Origin: Cellulomonas wangleii
GTDB lineage: Bacteria > Actinomycetota > Actinomycetes > Actinomycetales > Cellulomonadaceae
Direction: 5' to 3'
Assembly: GCF_018388445.1 (NCBI RefSeq)
Contig: NZ_CP074405.1
Coordinates: forward strand, 682,001 to 746,000
DNA: 64,000 nt
In this document: piece after piece, positions 46,764 through 54,730 of the stretch
How positions within the stretch are numbered: the stretch's first letter is position 1
Layout: each line of letters begins with the position of its first letter
Position numbers and translations under genes: made by a program
The notes under the pieces: generated by a model
What the model was told of the DNA's origin: nothing
Database searches by the model: none
The model's input: the letters and a program-made list of their open reading frames with translations, nothing else

Positions 46764-47210
46764 TCAGCCGAGCGGGGCCCGGAGCGGGTGGTCGGAGTCG
46801 AGCACCACCTGGGCGACGCGGCCGTCGCGCGGGTGCACGACGAGCGGCGCGAGCAGGTTCGCGGTGGGGCGGTCGCGGTCGTCGTCGGCCGGGTGCACGA
46901 CCGCCAGCAGGACCGGTGCCCCGTCCTGCTCGACGTCCAGACCGAGGGCGGCGAGCCCTCCGGCCGGCAGCTCGGGTGCGTAGTCGGGGAAGAAGGCGTG
47001 CGGCTCGACGGCGAACAGCCGGACGGCGGGGCCGTCGGACGGCTCCGAGCGCAGCGCGAACAGCACCCCCGTGCCGTCGAGCGGGTCCAGCGCGTACGCG
47101 TCGTGCCCCGGCAGGCCGGGCAGGCCGCCCGGGACGCGCAGCGTCGCCGGCACCTCCCGCGGCCCGGCGGGCGTGGTGACGGTGACCAGGGCCTCCTGCA
47201 CGGCGGTCAC
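46764..47210 (-). CDS. fliW: Flagellar assembly factor FliW
   Basis: The 148-residue protein has the FliW beta-barrel pattern with GGLPGLPGHDAYALDPLDGTGVLFALRS, FFPDYAPEL and a C-terminal NLLAPLVVHPRDGRVAQVVLDSDHPLR. FliW binds flagellin and, in other bacteria, antagonises the translational repressor CsrA. The GTG overlaps the flgL stop (GTGA), so it is coupled to hook-filament junction synthesis. No csrA is found next to it: the space to the next gene is only 80 nt. Confidence 0.88.
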   Translation of the reverse strand: MTAVQEALVTVTTPAGPREVPATLRVPGGLPGLPGHDAYALDPLDGTGVLFALRSEPSDGPAVRLFAVEPHAFFPDYAPELPAGGLAALGLDVEQDGAPVLLAVVHPADDDRDRPTANLLAPLVVHPRDGRVAQVVLDSDHPLRAPLG

Positions 47211-48103
47211 CGCAGGAAGTCCATGAGCGACGGCTGCAGGACCTTGGCGGCCGCGCCGAGGGCGCCGCGGTAGGCGACCTCCTGGCTCTGGACCTGCAGG
47301 ATCACCTCGGCCAGGTCGACGTCCTCGACGCCGGAGACCTGCTGGGTCAGGGTGAGCGACCGCGTCGCCAGCACGTCCTTGGCCTCGAGGACCTGGTTGT
47401 GCCGCGCGCCGACGGAGGCGACCTGCTCGAGCATCGCGGACACGTGGCCGTCGATGGCCGTGATCCCGGCGGTCATGTCGCTGTCGCCGGACCGGATCGC
47501 TGCCGCCAGCGCGTCCAGCGCAGCGAACGCCGACGTGGGACCGGTGCCGAAGACGGCGGAGCCGTCGGCGTCCACCCGCACGGTCGACTCCGAGCCGACC
47601 TGGCGGGTGACCGCGGCGCCGGTGCCGTGCCACGCGTAGCCGGGCGGCGTGGTGGTGGTGTCGGTGGTGAAGGCGGGCCCCGCGGTGGTGCCGGCGAAGA
47701 CCTGGCGTCCGGAGTACGTGGTGTTGGCCTGCTGCAGCAGGGAGTCGCGCCGTGCCTCGACCTCGGCGGCCAGCGCCTCGCGGGCGTCGGGGCCGAGGGC
47801 GCCGGAGCCGGCGCGGACCGCGAGGTCACGCGCGCCGCGCATGATCGACAGCGACTGGGTCAGGGCCGTGTCCACCGTGGTGAGCCACGCGTCGCCGTCG
47901 GCGACGTTGCGCTGGTGCTGGGCGGTGGTGCGCTGCTCGGCGCGCAGCCGCAGCAGGTCGTGCGCGCCGGACGGGTCGTCCGACGGCACGGAGATCTTGG
48001 TGCCGCTGGACATCTGCGCCTGCAGCCGGGCGGCCGCGTGCAGGTTGGCCTGCAGGTTCGCCAGGGTCGAGCGCTGGACGGTCGCGTGCGTGATGCGGGT
48101 CAT
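47207..48103 (-). CDS. flgL: Flagellar hook-filament junction protein FlgL
   Basis: The 298-residue junction protein has flagellin-like coiled ends. The N-terminus MTRITHATVQRSTLANLQANLHAAARLQAQMSSGTKISVPSDDP and the C-terminus DLAEVILQVQSQEVAYRGALGAAAKVLQPSLMDFL are conserved. It sits between FlgK and the filament. The ATG starts 4 nt after the flgK stop and ends overlapping fliW. Length is normal. Confidence 0.93.
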   Translation of the reverse strand: MTRITHATVQRSTLANLQANLHAAARLQAQMSSGTKISVPSDDPSGAHDLLRLRAEQRTTAQHQRNVADGDAWLTTVDTALTQSLSIMRGARDLAVRAGSGALGPDAREALAAEVEARRDSLLQQANTTYSGRQVFAGTTAGPAFTTDTTTTPPGYAWHGTGAAVTRQVGSESTVRVDADGSAVFGTGPTSAFAALDALAAAIRSGDSDMTAGITAIDGHVSAMLEQVASVGARHNQVLEAKDVLATRSLTLTQQVSGVEDVDLAEVILQVQSQEVAYRGALGAAAKVLQPSLMDFLR

Positions 48104-48107
48104 GACG

Positions 48108-49526
48108 TCACCTCCCCACGATGCCGGTGCGGTTGATCAGGGTGTCGAGCATCTCGTCGATCGCGGTGAGCACCCGGGCGGCGCCCTCGTAGGCCCGCTG
48201 GAACGCGAGCATGCTCACCGTCTCCTCGTCGAGGTCGACGCTGGCGCCGGCCAGCTGCTGCTGCTCGGCCGCGGCGAGCGCGGTGCCCGCGACGGTCGCG
48301 CGCGACACGGCGCCGGAGGTGCGCACACCCAGGTCGGCGACGGCGGAGCGCCACCGCGCGTCGGGGCCGTCGGCCGAGGCCCCCAGCGCGGCGATGCGGG
48401 TGGCGACCGAGCCGTCGTACGCACCCGCCCCGGCGGTGCCGGCGCCGATCTGCGCGCCGCTCGTCAGGGCGACGGTGAGGCCGAGCGCGGGCGGCTGCCC
48501 CGCGGTGACGGTGAAGAAGTCCCCGCCCGGTGCGCCGCCGGGGGTGACGGCGCCGCGGTGCAGCGCGTTCACCTGGTCGGCGATGGTGGTGGCGAGCGCG
48601 TCGTACCCGGCCGCGGCCTCGGTGAGCAGGCCGCCGCGGTCCGGCGGGGCCAGCACCGACAGCAGGCCGGCCACGCGCCCGCCCTCGAGCCCGGCGGGCT
48701 GGTCCGGCCGGTCGGCCCACACCACGGAGACGGCCTGACCGCCCGTGGCCTGCGCGAACGACCCGGCGCCGGCGACCGCCAGGCGACTGGCGTCCTTCCC
48801 GGTCACCAGGGCGTTGCCGCCGACCAGGACGTCGACCTGCCCGTTCTGCCGCACGCGGGTGGTGGCGCCGACGAGCCCCGCGAGCTCGGTGACGAGCAGG
48901 TCGCGCTGGTCGGCCAGCTCGTGCGCGGTGCCGCCGGAGTTCTCGATCGCGAGGATCTGCTCGTTGAGCCCCGCGAGGGACTCCGCGGCGGTGTTGACCC
49001 GGTCGACCAGGGCGGACGTCGTCGAGCGCGCCTGCTGCCACTGCGTGCGGGCGTCGGAGTACAGGGTGGCCAGGCGGGTGGCCACGGCGGTGCCGCGCTC
49101 GAGCAGCACGGCCCGGGCGGCCCCCTGGTCGGAGCCGTTGGCGACGTCGGCCCAGCCGCTCCAGAAGTCGGAGAGCTGGCCGGCGAGCCCCGTGCCTGCG
49201 GGTTCCCCGATGCTCTTCTCGAGCGTCGTGTGGGCGTCGGCGCGGGCGGCCAGGTACGCGGCGCTGCTGCCGGCCGAGCGGACCTTGGCGTCGAGGAACA
49301 CGTCGCCCAGCCGGTCGACGGACGCGGTGCGGGTGCCCTGGCCGACGCCGGGGGACGTGGCGAACATGGCCGGGACGCTCTGGCCGGCCACGGGCACGAG
49401 GGTGGCGCGCTGGCGCGTGTAGCCCACGGTGTTGGCGTTGGCGACGTTCTGGGCGGCGACGTCGAGCGACTGCCGCTGGGCGATCAGCGAGCTCAGCGCG
49501 GTGCTCACTCCGGAGAAGGTGCTCAC
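48108..49526 (-). CDS. flgK: Flagellar hook-associated protein FlgK
   Basis: The 472-residue protein begins STFSGVSTALSSLIAQRQSLDVAAQNVANANTVGYTRQ and ends with SVDLDEETVSMLAFQRAYEGAARVLTAIDEMLDTLINRTG, the two paired coiled-coil segments that anchor it to the hook. The central part is domain-rich and less conserved. The GTG at 49526 follows AGGAG at 5-nt spacing. A long open frame upstream overlaps flgN and is not coding. It lies between flgN and flgL. Confidence 0.94.
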   Translation of the reverse strand: MSTFSGVSTALSSLIAQRQSLDVAAQNVANANTVGYTRQRATLVPVAGQSVPAMFATSPGVGQGTRTASVDRLGDVFLDAKVRSAGSSAAYLAARADAHTTLEKSIGEPAGTGLAGQLSDFWSGWADVANGSDQGAARAVLLERGTAVATRLATLYSDARTQWQQARSTTSALVDRVNTAAESLAGLNEQILAIENSGGTAHELADQRDLLVTELAGLVGATTRVRQNGQVDVLVGGNALVTGKDASRLAVAGAGSFAQATGGQAVSVVWADRPDQPAGLEGGRVAGLLSVLAPPDRGGLLTEAAAGYDALATTIADQVNALHRGAVTPGGAPGGDFFTVTAGQPPALGLTVALTSGAQIGAGTAGAGAYDGSVATRIAALGASADGPDARWRSAVADLGVRTSGAVSRATVAGTALAAAEQQQLAGASVDLDEETVSMLAFQRAYEGAARVLTAIDEMLDTLINRTGIVGR

Positions 49527-49534
49527 GGGTGCTC

Positions 49535-50032
49535 CTAGATCGACTGGTCGACGAGCCGGGCGGGCGAGCCCGCGGCACCGGTGTGCCGGCCCTGGCCGTC
49601 GTAGGTGCGGACGGTGTCCTGCAGGGAGGCGAGCGTCTCCTGCGCGGCGCGGTGGGAGACGGCGAGCAGCTCGCGGTTCCCGTCGGCGAGCGCGGCGATC
49701 TCCGCCGTCAGCGAGGCGAACGCGTCGCGGTGCGCGCGCAGCAGCTCGTCCCAGGGGGCGGGGGCGTGCGCGGCGATCTCCGCGAGGCCCGCGCCGGGCT
49801 GCACGCCGACGTCCCGGGCGGCCTGGTCGGCCTCGAGCGCGCGGCCGAGCTCGGCGGTGCGGATCTCGTCGAGCACGGTCTCGACCTCGCGGGTGGCGTG
49901 GCCGAGCCACCGGGTACGCCCGGAGGAGAGGACGAGCTGCTCGGTCTCGAGCTTGAACAGCAGGAGCTCCAGGAGGTGCCGCTCGCGCCACAGGACCTCG
50001 GACAGCTGCTCGAGCGCGGGCCTGGGGCCCAT
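49535..50032 (-). CDS. flgN: Flagellar export chaperone FlgN
   Basis: The 165-residue, helical protein (ALEQLSEVLWRERHLLELLLFKLETEQLVLSSGRTRWLGHATREVETVLDEIR) matches the FlgN family. It keeps FlgK and FlgL soluble for export. The ATG at 50032 is chosen because GGAGGAGG lies about 8 nt upstream and upstream in-frame sequence is low complexity. It is the first gene of flgN-flgK-flgL-fliW. A FliA-like promoter is at 50084-50109. Confidence 0.85.
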   Translation of the reverse strand: MGPRPALEQLSEVLWRERHLLELLLFKLETEQLVLSSGRTRWLGHATREVETVLDEIRTAELGRALEADQAARDVGVQPGAGLAEIAAHAPAPWDELLRAHRDAFASLTAEIAALADGNRELLAVSHRAAQETLASLQDTVRTYDGQGRHTGAAGSPARLVDQSI

Positions 50033-50083
50033 CCGTCCCACCTCCTCCGACCGGCGCGGGGTGCGCCTGCCTGTCCTCCCCCC

Positions 50084-50109
50084 ATCGGCCGCAGGGCCCG
50101 GAACCTGAC
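50084..50109 (-). promoter_or_regulatory. FliA-type promoter of the flgN operon
   Basis: On the minus strand GTCA, 16 nt and GCCGAT (within GGCCGATGGGG) are followed by a 51-nt leader to the flgN ATG. The same GGCCGATG box recurs upstream of fliC and flgB. Confidence 0.65.
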
Positions 50110-50218
50110 GACTTCCGCGGCCACGTTCCGCGCCGGGGGGCACCCCATCGTCGGGCATGCGCTCTCCCGCAGGGCCTCCGAGGCCCTGACCTGGTCATGT
50201 GTCCATCACCCGAGACGA

Positions 50219-50234
50219 TGTGATCTGCATCACA
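50219..50234. promoter_or_regulatory. CRP/GlxR-type cAMP receptor binding site
   Basis: TGTGATCTGCATCACA is an exact match to the consensus TGTGA-N6-TCACA, with extended dyad TGTGAT-ATCACA. It lies about 160-180 bp from both divergent flagellar genes. Confidence 0.75.
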
Positions 50235-50316
50235 CCGCGGTGCACGACGCGGTCGAGCGGTGAACCAGTTCGATCACTTTTAGCCCTCTCCCACCGTGCG
50301 AAACCGGGCAGGCCGT

Positions 50317-50330
50317 GGCAAGCGCTTGCA
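50317..50330. promoter_or_regulatory. LacI-family operator-like palindrome
   Basis: GGCAAGCGCTTGCA contains the 12-bp perfect palindrome GCAAGCGCTTGC centred on CG and fits the LacI/GalR-type consensus TGNAANCGNTTNCA at 13 of 14 positions. It lies 66 nt before the sigma gene start. Confidence 0.6.
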
Positions 50331-50396
50331 GGAGCCTCTGGAACAGCACCCGCTCGGGTCGTCAACTCCTGCGCGGGGCGCGCCGAGCACAACTGT

Positions 50397-51254
50397 GTGA
50401 ACGTGAACACCGCGGCCGACGTCGCCGAGCTCGTCGAGGCCCACCTGCCCCTCGTCGGCTACAACGTGTCCGAGGTGCTGCACCGCGTGCCGCCGACGGT
50501 CAGCCGCGACGAGCTGGCCTCGGCCGGCGCCCTGGCCCTGGTGCTGGCCGCCCGGGCCTACGACGCGTCGACCAACGTGCCGTTCGCCCGCTACGCCAGC
50601 CTGCGCATCAAGGGCGCCCTGCTCGACGAGCTGCGGTCGATGGACTGGGCGAGCCGCGGCGCCCGGCGCCGCAGCCGCGAGGTCGAGGCGGCCGCCGACC
50701 GGCTGCGCGGGGCGCTGGGCCGCACGCCCAGCCGCGGGGAGATCGCCGAGACCCTGGGCGTCGCGGTCGCCGCGGTCGACGACGCGCGCGCCGACGCCGA
50801 GCGCCGCGTCATGTCCCTCGACGTGCCCGGCACCGCGGTGGCGGACAGCGTGCGCGACACCGACCGCACCCCCGAGGAGCAGGTGCTGGCCACCGAGCGG
50901 GTGCACTGGCTGCGCGCCGGCGTGCAGGAGCTGCCGGACCGGCTGCGGACCGTCATCGCTGGCCTGTACCTCGAGGACCGCTCGATCGCCGAGATCGCCG
51001 ACGACCTGGGCGTGACGCAGTCCCGCGTCAGCCAGCTGCGCACCGAGGGCCTCGCGCTGCTGCGCGACGGCCTGAACTCCGCGTTCGACCCCGACCTGGT
51101 GGCCGCGCCCGAGCGCCCCGACGGCGTGGCGGAGCGCCGCCGGCAGGCGTACTACGCGGCCATGGCCGCGCGCGCCGCGCTGGGCGCCGCCCACCTCGAC
51201 GCCGTGCCCCGCCAGCGCGACGGCCTCGGGCGCACCGCCGACCTGGTCGGCTGA
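50397..51254 (+). CDS. fliA: FliA/WhiG-class flagellar sigma factor
   Basis: The roughly 285-residue sigma factor has region 2 with the FliA-type sequence FARYASLRIKGALLDELRSMDWASRGARRR, a region 3 helix (GRTPSRGEIAETLGVAVAAVDDARAD), and a region 4 helix-turn-helix ELPDRLRTVIAGLYLEDRSIAEIADDLGVTQSRVSQLRTEGLALLRDGL. A tail of about 50 residues follows. It is expected to transcribe flagellar promoters of the GCCGAT type seen nearby. Two in-frame GTG codons (50397, 50403) could start. It immediately precedes fliC and diverges from flgN. Confidence 0.93.
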   Translation: MNVNTAADVAELVEAHLPLVGYNVSEVLHRVPPTVSRDELASAGALALVLAARAYDASTNVPFARYASLRIKGALLDELRSMDWASRGARRRSREVEAAADRLRGALGRTPSRGEIAETLGVAVAAVDDARADAERRVMSLDVPGTAVADSVRDTDRTPEEQVLATERVHWLRAGVQELPDRLRTVIAGLYLEDRSIAEIADDLGVTQSRVSQLRTEGLALLRDGLNSAFDPDLVAAPERPDGVAERRRQAYYAAMAARAALGAAHLDAVPRQRDGLGRTADLVG

Positions 51255-51307
51255 GGACTCCCGGCCGGATCTCACCCGCGGCGACTCCTACGTCCCGCGG
51301 TGCACCG

Positions 51308-51315
51308 GCCGATGA
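51308..51315 (+). promoter_or_regulatory. FliA-type -10 element upstream of fliC
   Basis: GCCGATGA (7 of 8 matches to GCCGATAA) lies 57 nt before the fliC ATG. The -35 region 16 nt upstream reads CTAC. The same GGCCGATG box occurs upstream of flgB and flgN. Confidence 0.65.
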
Positions 51316-51328
51316 GCAGGACGTGCCC

Positions 51329-51343
51329 ACGGATGGGCCGACC
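51329..51343 (+). promoter_or_regulatory. Shared 15-bp element before fliC
   Basis: ACGGATGGGCCGACC matches ACGGATCGGCCGACC upstream of flgB in 14 of 15 positions, and both end 29 nt before the ATG. It may be a second promoter element or a leader-RNA regulatory site. Confidence 0.55.
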
Positions 51344-51372
51344 GTGACCCGACTTCAGGAGGAATAAGAACC

Positions 51373-52227
51373 ATGGGTCTCTCGATCAACACGAACCTCG
51401 CGGCGCTCAACGCGTACCGCAACCTCGGCACCACGCAGGGCGACCTGTCGAAGTCGCTCGAGAAGCTGTCCTCCGGTCTGCGGATCAACCGCGCCGCCGA
51501 CGACGCCGCCGGCCTGGCGATCTCCGAGGGTCTGCGCGCGCAGATCTCCGGCACCAAGCAGGCCGTGCGCAACGCGCAGGACGGCATCTCCGTCGTGCAG
51601 ACCGCGGAGGGCGCGCTCACCGAGACGCACTCCATCCTGCAGCGCATGCGCACGCTGTCGGTGCAGGCGGCCAACGACGGTGGTCTGTCGGAGAACGCGA
51701 AGCTGAACATCCAGGATGAGATGGACCAGCTCACGGACGAGATCGACCGGATCGCCGCGACGACCCAGTTCAACGGGACGCCGCTGTTGGACGGTGAATA
51801 CAACAAGGGCTTCCAGGTTGGGGCGAACACCGCGGACTCCGACCGCATTGAGGTGTCGATCACGAAGATGGACGCCGAGACGCTCACTGTCGGCAACCTT
51901 GCGGTCGCCAACAGGGAGGCAAGCGACGGCGAGGACGCGCTCGTGGCAAACGCCAAGGGTGCTATCGACGCGATCGATATCGCCATCGGCATGGTCTCCG
52001 ACGAGCGTTCCAAGCTCGGTGCCATCCAGAACCGCTTCGACCACACCATCAACAACCTCAACGTCGCGGTGGAGAACCTGTCCGCGTCGGAGAGCCGCAT
52101 CCGTGACACGGACATGGCGCAGGAGATGGTGTCGTTCACGCGGGCGCAGATCCTGTCGCAGGCCGGCACCGCGATGCTCGCGCAGGCCAAGAACCTGCCG
52201 CAGTCGGTGCTGCAGCTCCTGCAGTGA
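51373..52227 (+). CDS. fliC: Flagellin
   Basis: The 284-residue filament protein has the conserved N-terminal coiled domain (SINTNLAALNAYRNLGTTQGDLSKSLEKLSSGLRINRAADDAAGLAISEGLRAQISG) and C-terminal domain (AQNRFDHTINNLNVAVENLSASESRIRDTDMAQEMVSFTRAQILSQAGTAMLAQ, ending LLQ). The central hypervariable region is short, about residues 138-206, and has clustered rare codons (TTG, GAA, GTT, ATT, ACT, CTT, GAT). An ideal AGGAGGAAT site precedes the ATG. It is followed by a terminator. Confidence 0.97.
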   Translation: MGLSINTNLAALNAYRNLGTTQGDLSKSLEKLSSGLRINRAADDAAGLAISEGLRAQISGTKQAVRNAQDGISVVQTAEGALTETHSILQRMRTLSVQAANDGGLSENAKLNIQDEMDQLTDEIDRIAATTQFNGTPLLDGEYNKGFQVGANTADSDRIEVSITKMDAETLTVGNLAVANREASDGEDALVANAKGAIDAIDIAIGMVSDERSKLGAIQNRFDHTINNLNVAVENLSASESRIRDTDMAQEMVSFTRAQILSQAGTAMLAQAKNLPQSVLQLLQ

Positions 52228-52266
52228 GGCACCCGGTCGCCGTGAGGTGACCACCGGCACGACCCC

Positions 52267-52309
52267 GCGACCGGCGGTGGGTGGACGCACGTCCCCCGCC
52301 GCCGGTCGC
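52267..52309 (+). terminator. Terminator after fliC
   Basis: An 11-bp perfect stem (GCGACCGGCGG and its complement) with additional GGG/CCC pairing inside starts 40 nt after the flagellin stop, upstream of fliD. Confidence 0.75.
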
Positions 52310-52349
52310 ACACCCGGGCGGTGACGCCCACGGCAGACGGGAACCGAGC

Positions 52350-53771
52350 ATGGCGACGATCGACGGCATCGTGAGCGGTCTGGGCACCGGGGCGCTCATC
52401 GACAGCCTCATCGCCCTGCAGGCGGGCCAGCAGACCCTGCTGTCCCAGAAGAAGGCGACCGCGTCGTCCATGGTCACGGCGCTGCAGGCGCTCAACACCA
52501 AGGTCGCCTCGCTGGCCGAGCACGCCGCCACCGCCGCCAAGCCGGCGACGTGGCAGGCGGTCACCGCGGCCGTCACGCAGCCGGGCACCGCCACCGCCGC
52601 CCCGGGCACCACGCCCGGCGCCCCGGGCGCCGGAGCCGCGGGCGCCACGGCCACCGTGCGCACCGGTGCGCAGATCGGCACGCTGTCGTTCCGCGTGACC
52701 GCGGTCGCGCAGTCCCAGGCCTCCCTCGTGGAGCTGCCCGCGACGTTCGCGTCCACGACCCCCTCGTTCACGATCACCCGCGGCGGGCAGGACGTCACCG
52801 TCACCGCCGCGTCGTCCTCGGTGCCCGACCTGGTCGACGCCTTCAACGCCCCGGGCACCGGGGTGCGGGCCACCGCGGTCAAGGTCGCCGTGCTGGACGG
52901 CGAGGGCCGCGCGACGGGCGAGACCACGTACCGCCTGCAGCTCACCGGCACCGAGACCGGTGCGGCCCACGCCTTCACGGTCGCCCACGACGGGGCGGAC
53001 CTGACCCTGGGGTCGGTGCGCACCGCGTCCGACTCGGCCATCACCCTGTTCCCCGGGTCGCCGTCCGAGCAGACCCTCACGTCGGCGTCCACGACGTTCG
53101 AGGGCGTCATGACCGGTGTCGACTTGGTGGTCACCGCCGTCACCGCCCCGGGTGCCGAGCCCCTCACGCTCGACGTCACCCGCGACCAGGCGGCCGCGCG
53201 CACGCTCGCCGCGGGCCTGGTCACCAACCTCACCACGGTGCTCTCCGAGATCGGATCGCGGACGCGCGCGACCACGGGGACCGCCGCGGACGGCGGCACC
53301 CTGGTCACCGGCGGGATCTTCGCCGGCAACACCGCCGTCCGCCTGCTGCAGCAGAACATCCTGGCCCAGGGCTCGATGCCCGTCGGCGGCACGTCACCGT
53401 CCGACGTCGGCATCGTCCTCGGCAAGGACGGCACGTTCACGTTCGACCAGGCGGTGTTCGACGCAGCGATGGCGGCCGACCCCGAGAAGGTCGCCACCGT
53501 GCTCCAGGGCGTCGCCGCCCGCCTGGCCGAGACCGCCAAGGCGGCGTCGGACCCGATCAGCGGCACCCTCACCCTGTCCGTCACCGCCCAGCAGGGCACC
53601 GTGCGCGACCTGGGCGACCGCATCGCCGAGTGGGACGACCGCCTGGCCGCCCGCCGCGCGTCGCTCGAGCGCACCTACGCCAGCCTGGAGACCACGCTGT
53701 CCGGCCTGCAGTCGCAGGCCGGGTACCTGTCGAGCTACCTGGCGAGCAGCACCCCGAGCACGTCCAGCTGA
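52350..53771 (+). CDS. fliD: Flagellar filament cap protein FliD
   Basis: The 473-residue cap protein has the N-terminal FliD signature ATIDGIVSGLGTGALIDSLIALQAGQQTLLSQKKA, repetitive beta-domains in the middle (QIGTLSFRVTAVAQSQASLVEL, TITRGGQDVTVT), and a C-terminal coiled segment (LGDRIAEWDDRLAARRASLERTYASLETTLSGLQSQAGYLSSYL). It caps the growing filament and helps flagellin fold. The ATG follows ACCGAG. It is followed by fliS after 14 nt. Confidence 0.94.
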   Translation: MATIDGIVSGLGTGALIDSLIALQAGQQTLLSQKKATASSMVTALQALNTKVASLAEHAATAAKPATWQAVTAAVTQPGTATAAPGTTPGAPGAGAAGATATVRTGAQIGTLSFRVTAVAQSQASLVELPATFASTTPSFTITRGGQDVTVTAASSSVPDLVDAFNAPGTGVRATAVKVAVLDGEGRATGETTYRLQLTGTETGAAHAFTVAHDGADLTLGSVRTASDSAITLFPGSPSEQTLTSASTTFEGVMTGVDLVVTAVTAPGAEPLTLDVTRDQAAARTLAAGLVTNLTTVLSEIGSRTRATTGTAADGGTLVTGGIFAGNTAVRLLQQNILAQGSMPVGGTSPSDVGIVLGKDGTFTFDQAVFDAAMAADPEKVATVLQGVAARLAETAKAASDPISGTLTLSVTAQQGTVRDLGDRIAEWDDRLAARRASLERTYASLETTLSGLQSQAGYLSSYLASSTPSTSS

Positions 53772-53785
53772 CCCCCGGAGGAGCC

Positions 53786-54211
53786 ATGTACGACGCCCGG
53801 AGCCGGTACGTCGCGGCCGCGGTGCAGACCGCGAGCCCCGCGCGGCTGCTCACGATGCTCGCCGACCGCCTGGTCCTCGACGTCGAGCGCGCTGCCCAGG
53901 CCCTCGCCGAGGAGCGCCGCGTGGACGCCACGCAGCACCTCGCGCACGCGCAGGACATCGTCGCCGAGCTGGCCGCCAGCCTCGACGTGCAGGAGTGGGA
54001 CGGCGGCCCGCAGCTGCTGTCCATCTACACGTGGCTGCTGCGCGAGCTGCTCGCCGTGTCCAGCGGCGGGGACGCGGTGCGGCTGGACGGCTGCCGGCAG
54101 ATCGTCGCCGAGCTGGCCCGCACCTGGCACGACGCGGCCGACGTGGCCGCCGCGCCGGCACCGGCCGACCCGCCGACGGCCGCGCCGAGCGGCCTGCTCG
54201 GCGTCGGCTGA
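53786..54211 (+). CDS. fliS: Flagellin export chaperone FliS
   Basis: The 141-residue helical protein matches FliS: SRYVAAAVQTASPARLLTMLADRLVLDVERAAQALAEERRVDATQHLAHAQDIVAELAASL, then WLLRELLAVSSGGDAV. It binds the C-terminal end of flagellin to prevent early polymerisation. The ATG follows GGAGGAG. It lies between fliD and a small fliT-like gene. Confidence 0.9.
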   Translation: MYDARSRYVAAAVQTASPARLLTMLADRLVLDVERAAQALAEERRVDATQHLAHAQDIVAELAASLDVQEWDGGPQLLSIYTWLLRELLAVSSGGDAVRLDGCRQIVAELARTWHDAADVAAAPAPADPPTAAPSGLLGVG

Positions 54212-54219
54212 CCACCACC

Positions 54220-54564
54220 GTGACCATGACCCCGGCGTCCCGCGAGGCCACGTTCCGCACCTGCTGGGACCGCGCGCTGGCCGACCTCGAGCTCGAGGTC
54301 GAGCACGCCGAGGAGCTGCTGCGCGTCGCGCACCTGCCCGCGCCGCAGGACGTCGCCCAGCGCGCCGCCTGGCACCCGCCGGCCGACCTGGGCCCGCTGC
54401 CCGCGTCCCTGGTCGCGCGCGCCCGCGCGCTGCACGCCCGGCAGCTGGACGTCGCCCGCCGGCTGGCCGAGCAGGCCGCCGTCTCGCGCCGGCACCTGGC
54501 CGCGGCCACCGCGCTGCGCGAGCGTCCGCCCGCGCAGCCGGTGTACCTCGACCTCGAGGGCTGA
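54220..54564 (+). CDS. Small helical flagellar protein, FliT-like
   Basis: The 114-residue protein is predicted to be largely helical (FRTCWDRALADLELEVEHAEELLRV, then LVARARALHARQLDVARRLAEQAAVSRRHLAAATALRE). Its place straight after fliS is that of fliT, a FliD chaperone, but the sequence match is weak. The start could be the GTG at 54220 or the ATG at 54226. It might instead be a lineage-specific flagellar accessory. Confidence 0.65.
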   Translation: MTMTPASREATFRTCWDRALADLELEVEHAEELLRVAHLPAPQDVAQRAAWHPPADLGPLPASLVARARALHARQLDVARRLAEQAAVSRRHLAAATALRERPPAQPVYLDLEG

Positions 54565-54590
54565 GCGGCCCCGGAGCCGGTCCGCGGGCG

Positions 54591-54614
54591 CCGTCGACAG
54601 TGCCGTCGACAGTG
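54591..54614 (+). repeat. 12-bp tandem duplication
   Basis: CCGTCGACAGTG occurs twice head to tail between the fliT-like gene and flgB. No function is apparent. Confidence 0.75.
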
Positions 54615-54669
54615 CCGCCCGGTTCGCCTGCGCCGGACGGGTGAAGTGCGGACCCGCGGCCCCGGACCC

Positions 54670-54695
54670 CTCACGTCCGGCCCGCGCGGGCCGAT
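54670..54695 (+). promoter_or_regulatory. FliA-type promoter of the flgB operon
   Basis: CTCA (54670-54673), 16 nt and GCCGAT (54690-54695, in GGCCGATGGGC) lie 79 nt before flgB. An inverted repeat GTGAGC-N7-GCTCAC follows at 54702-54720. Confidence 0.65.
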
Positions 54696-54730
54696 GGGCG
54701 GGTGAGCACGGATCGCTCACGCAGCAGGCC

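Larger units (their letters stand above)
50110..50396. promoter_or_regulatory. Divergent control region between flgN and the sigma factor gene
   Basis: This gene-free stretch holds a CRP/GlxR-type site (50219-50234) and a LacI-type site (50317-50330), listed separately. The region around 50270-50290 is relatively AT-rich. I do not see a convincing sigma-70 promoter for the sigma gene. Confidence 0.6.

Noticed and set aside
50199..50396. A longer N-terminus for the flagellar sigma factor starting at 50199
   Set aside because: It would run across the CRP-like and LacI-like palindromes and shows no sigma-factor homology.
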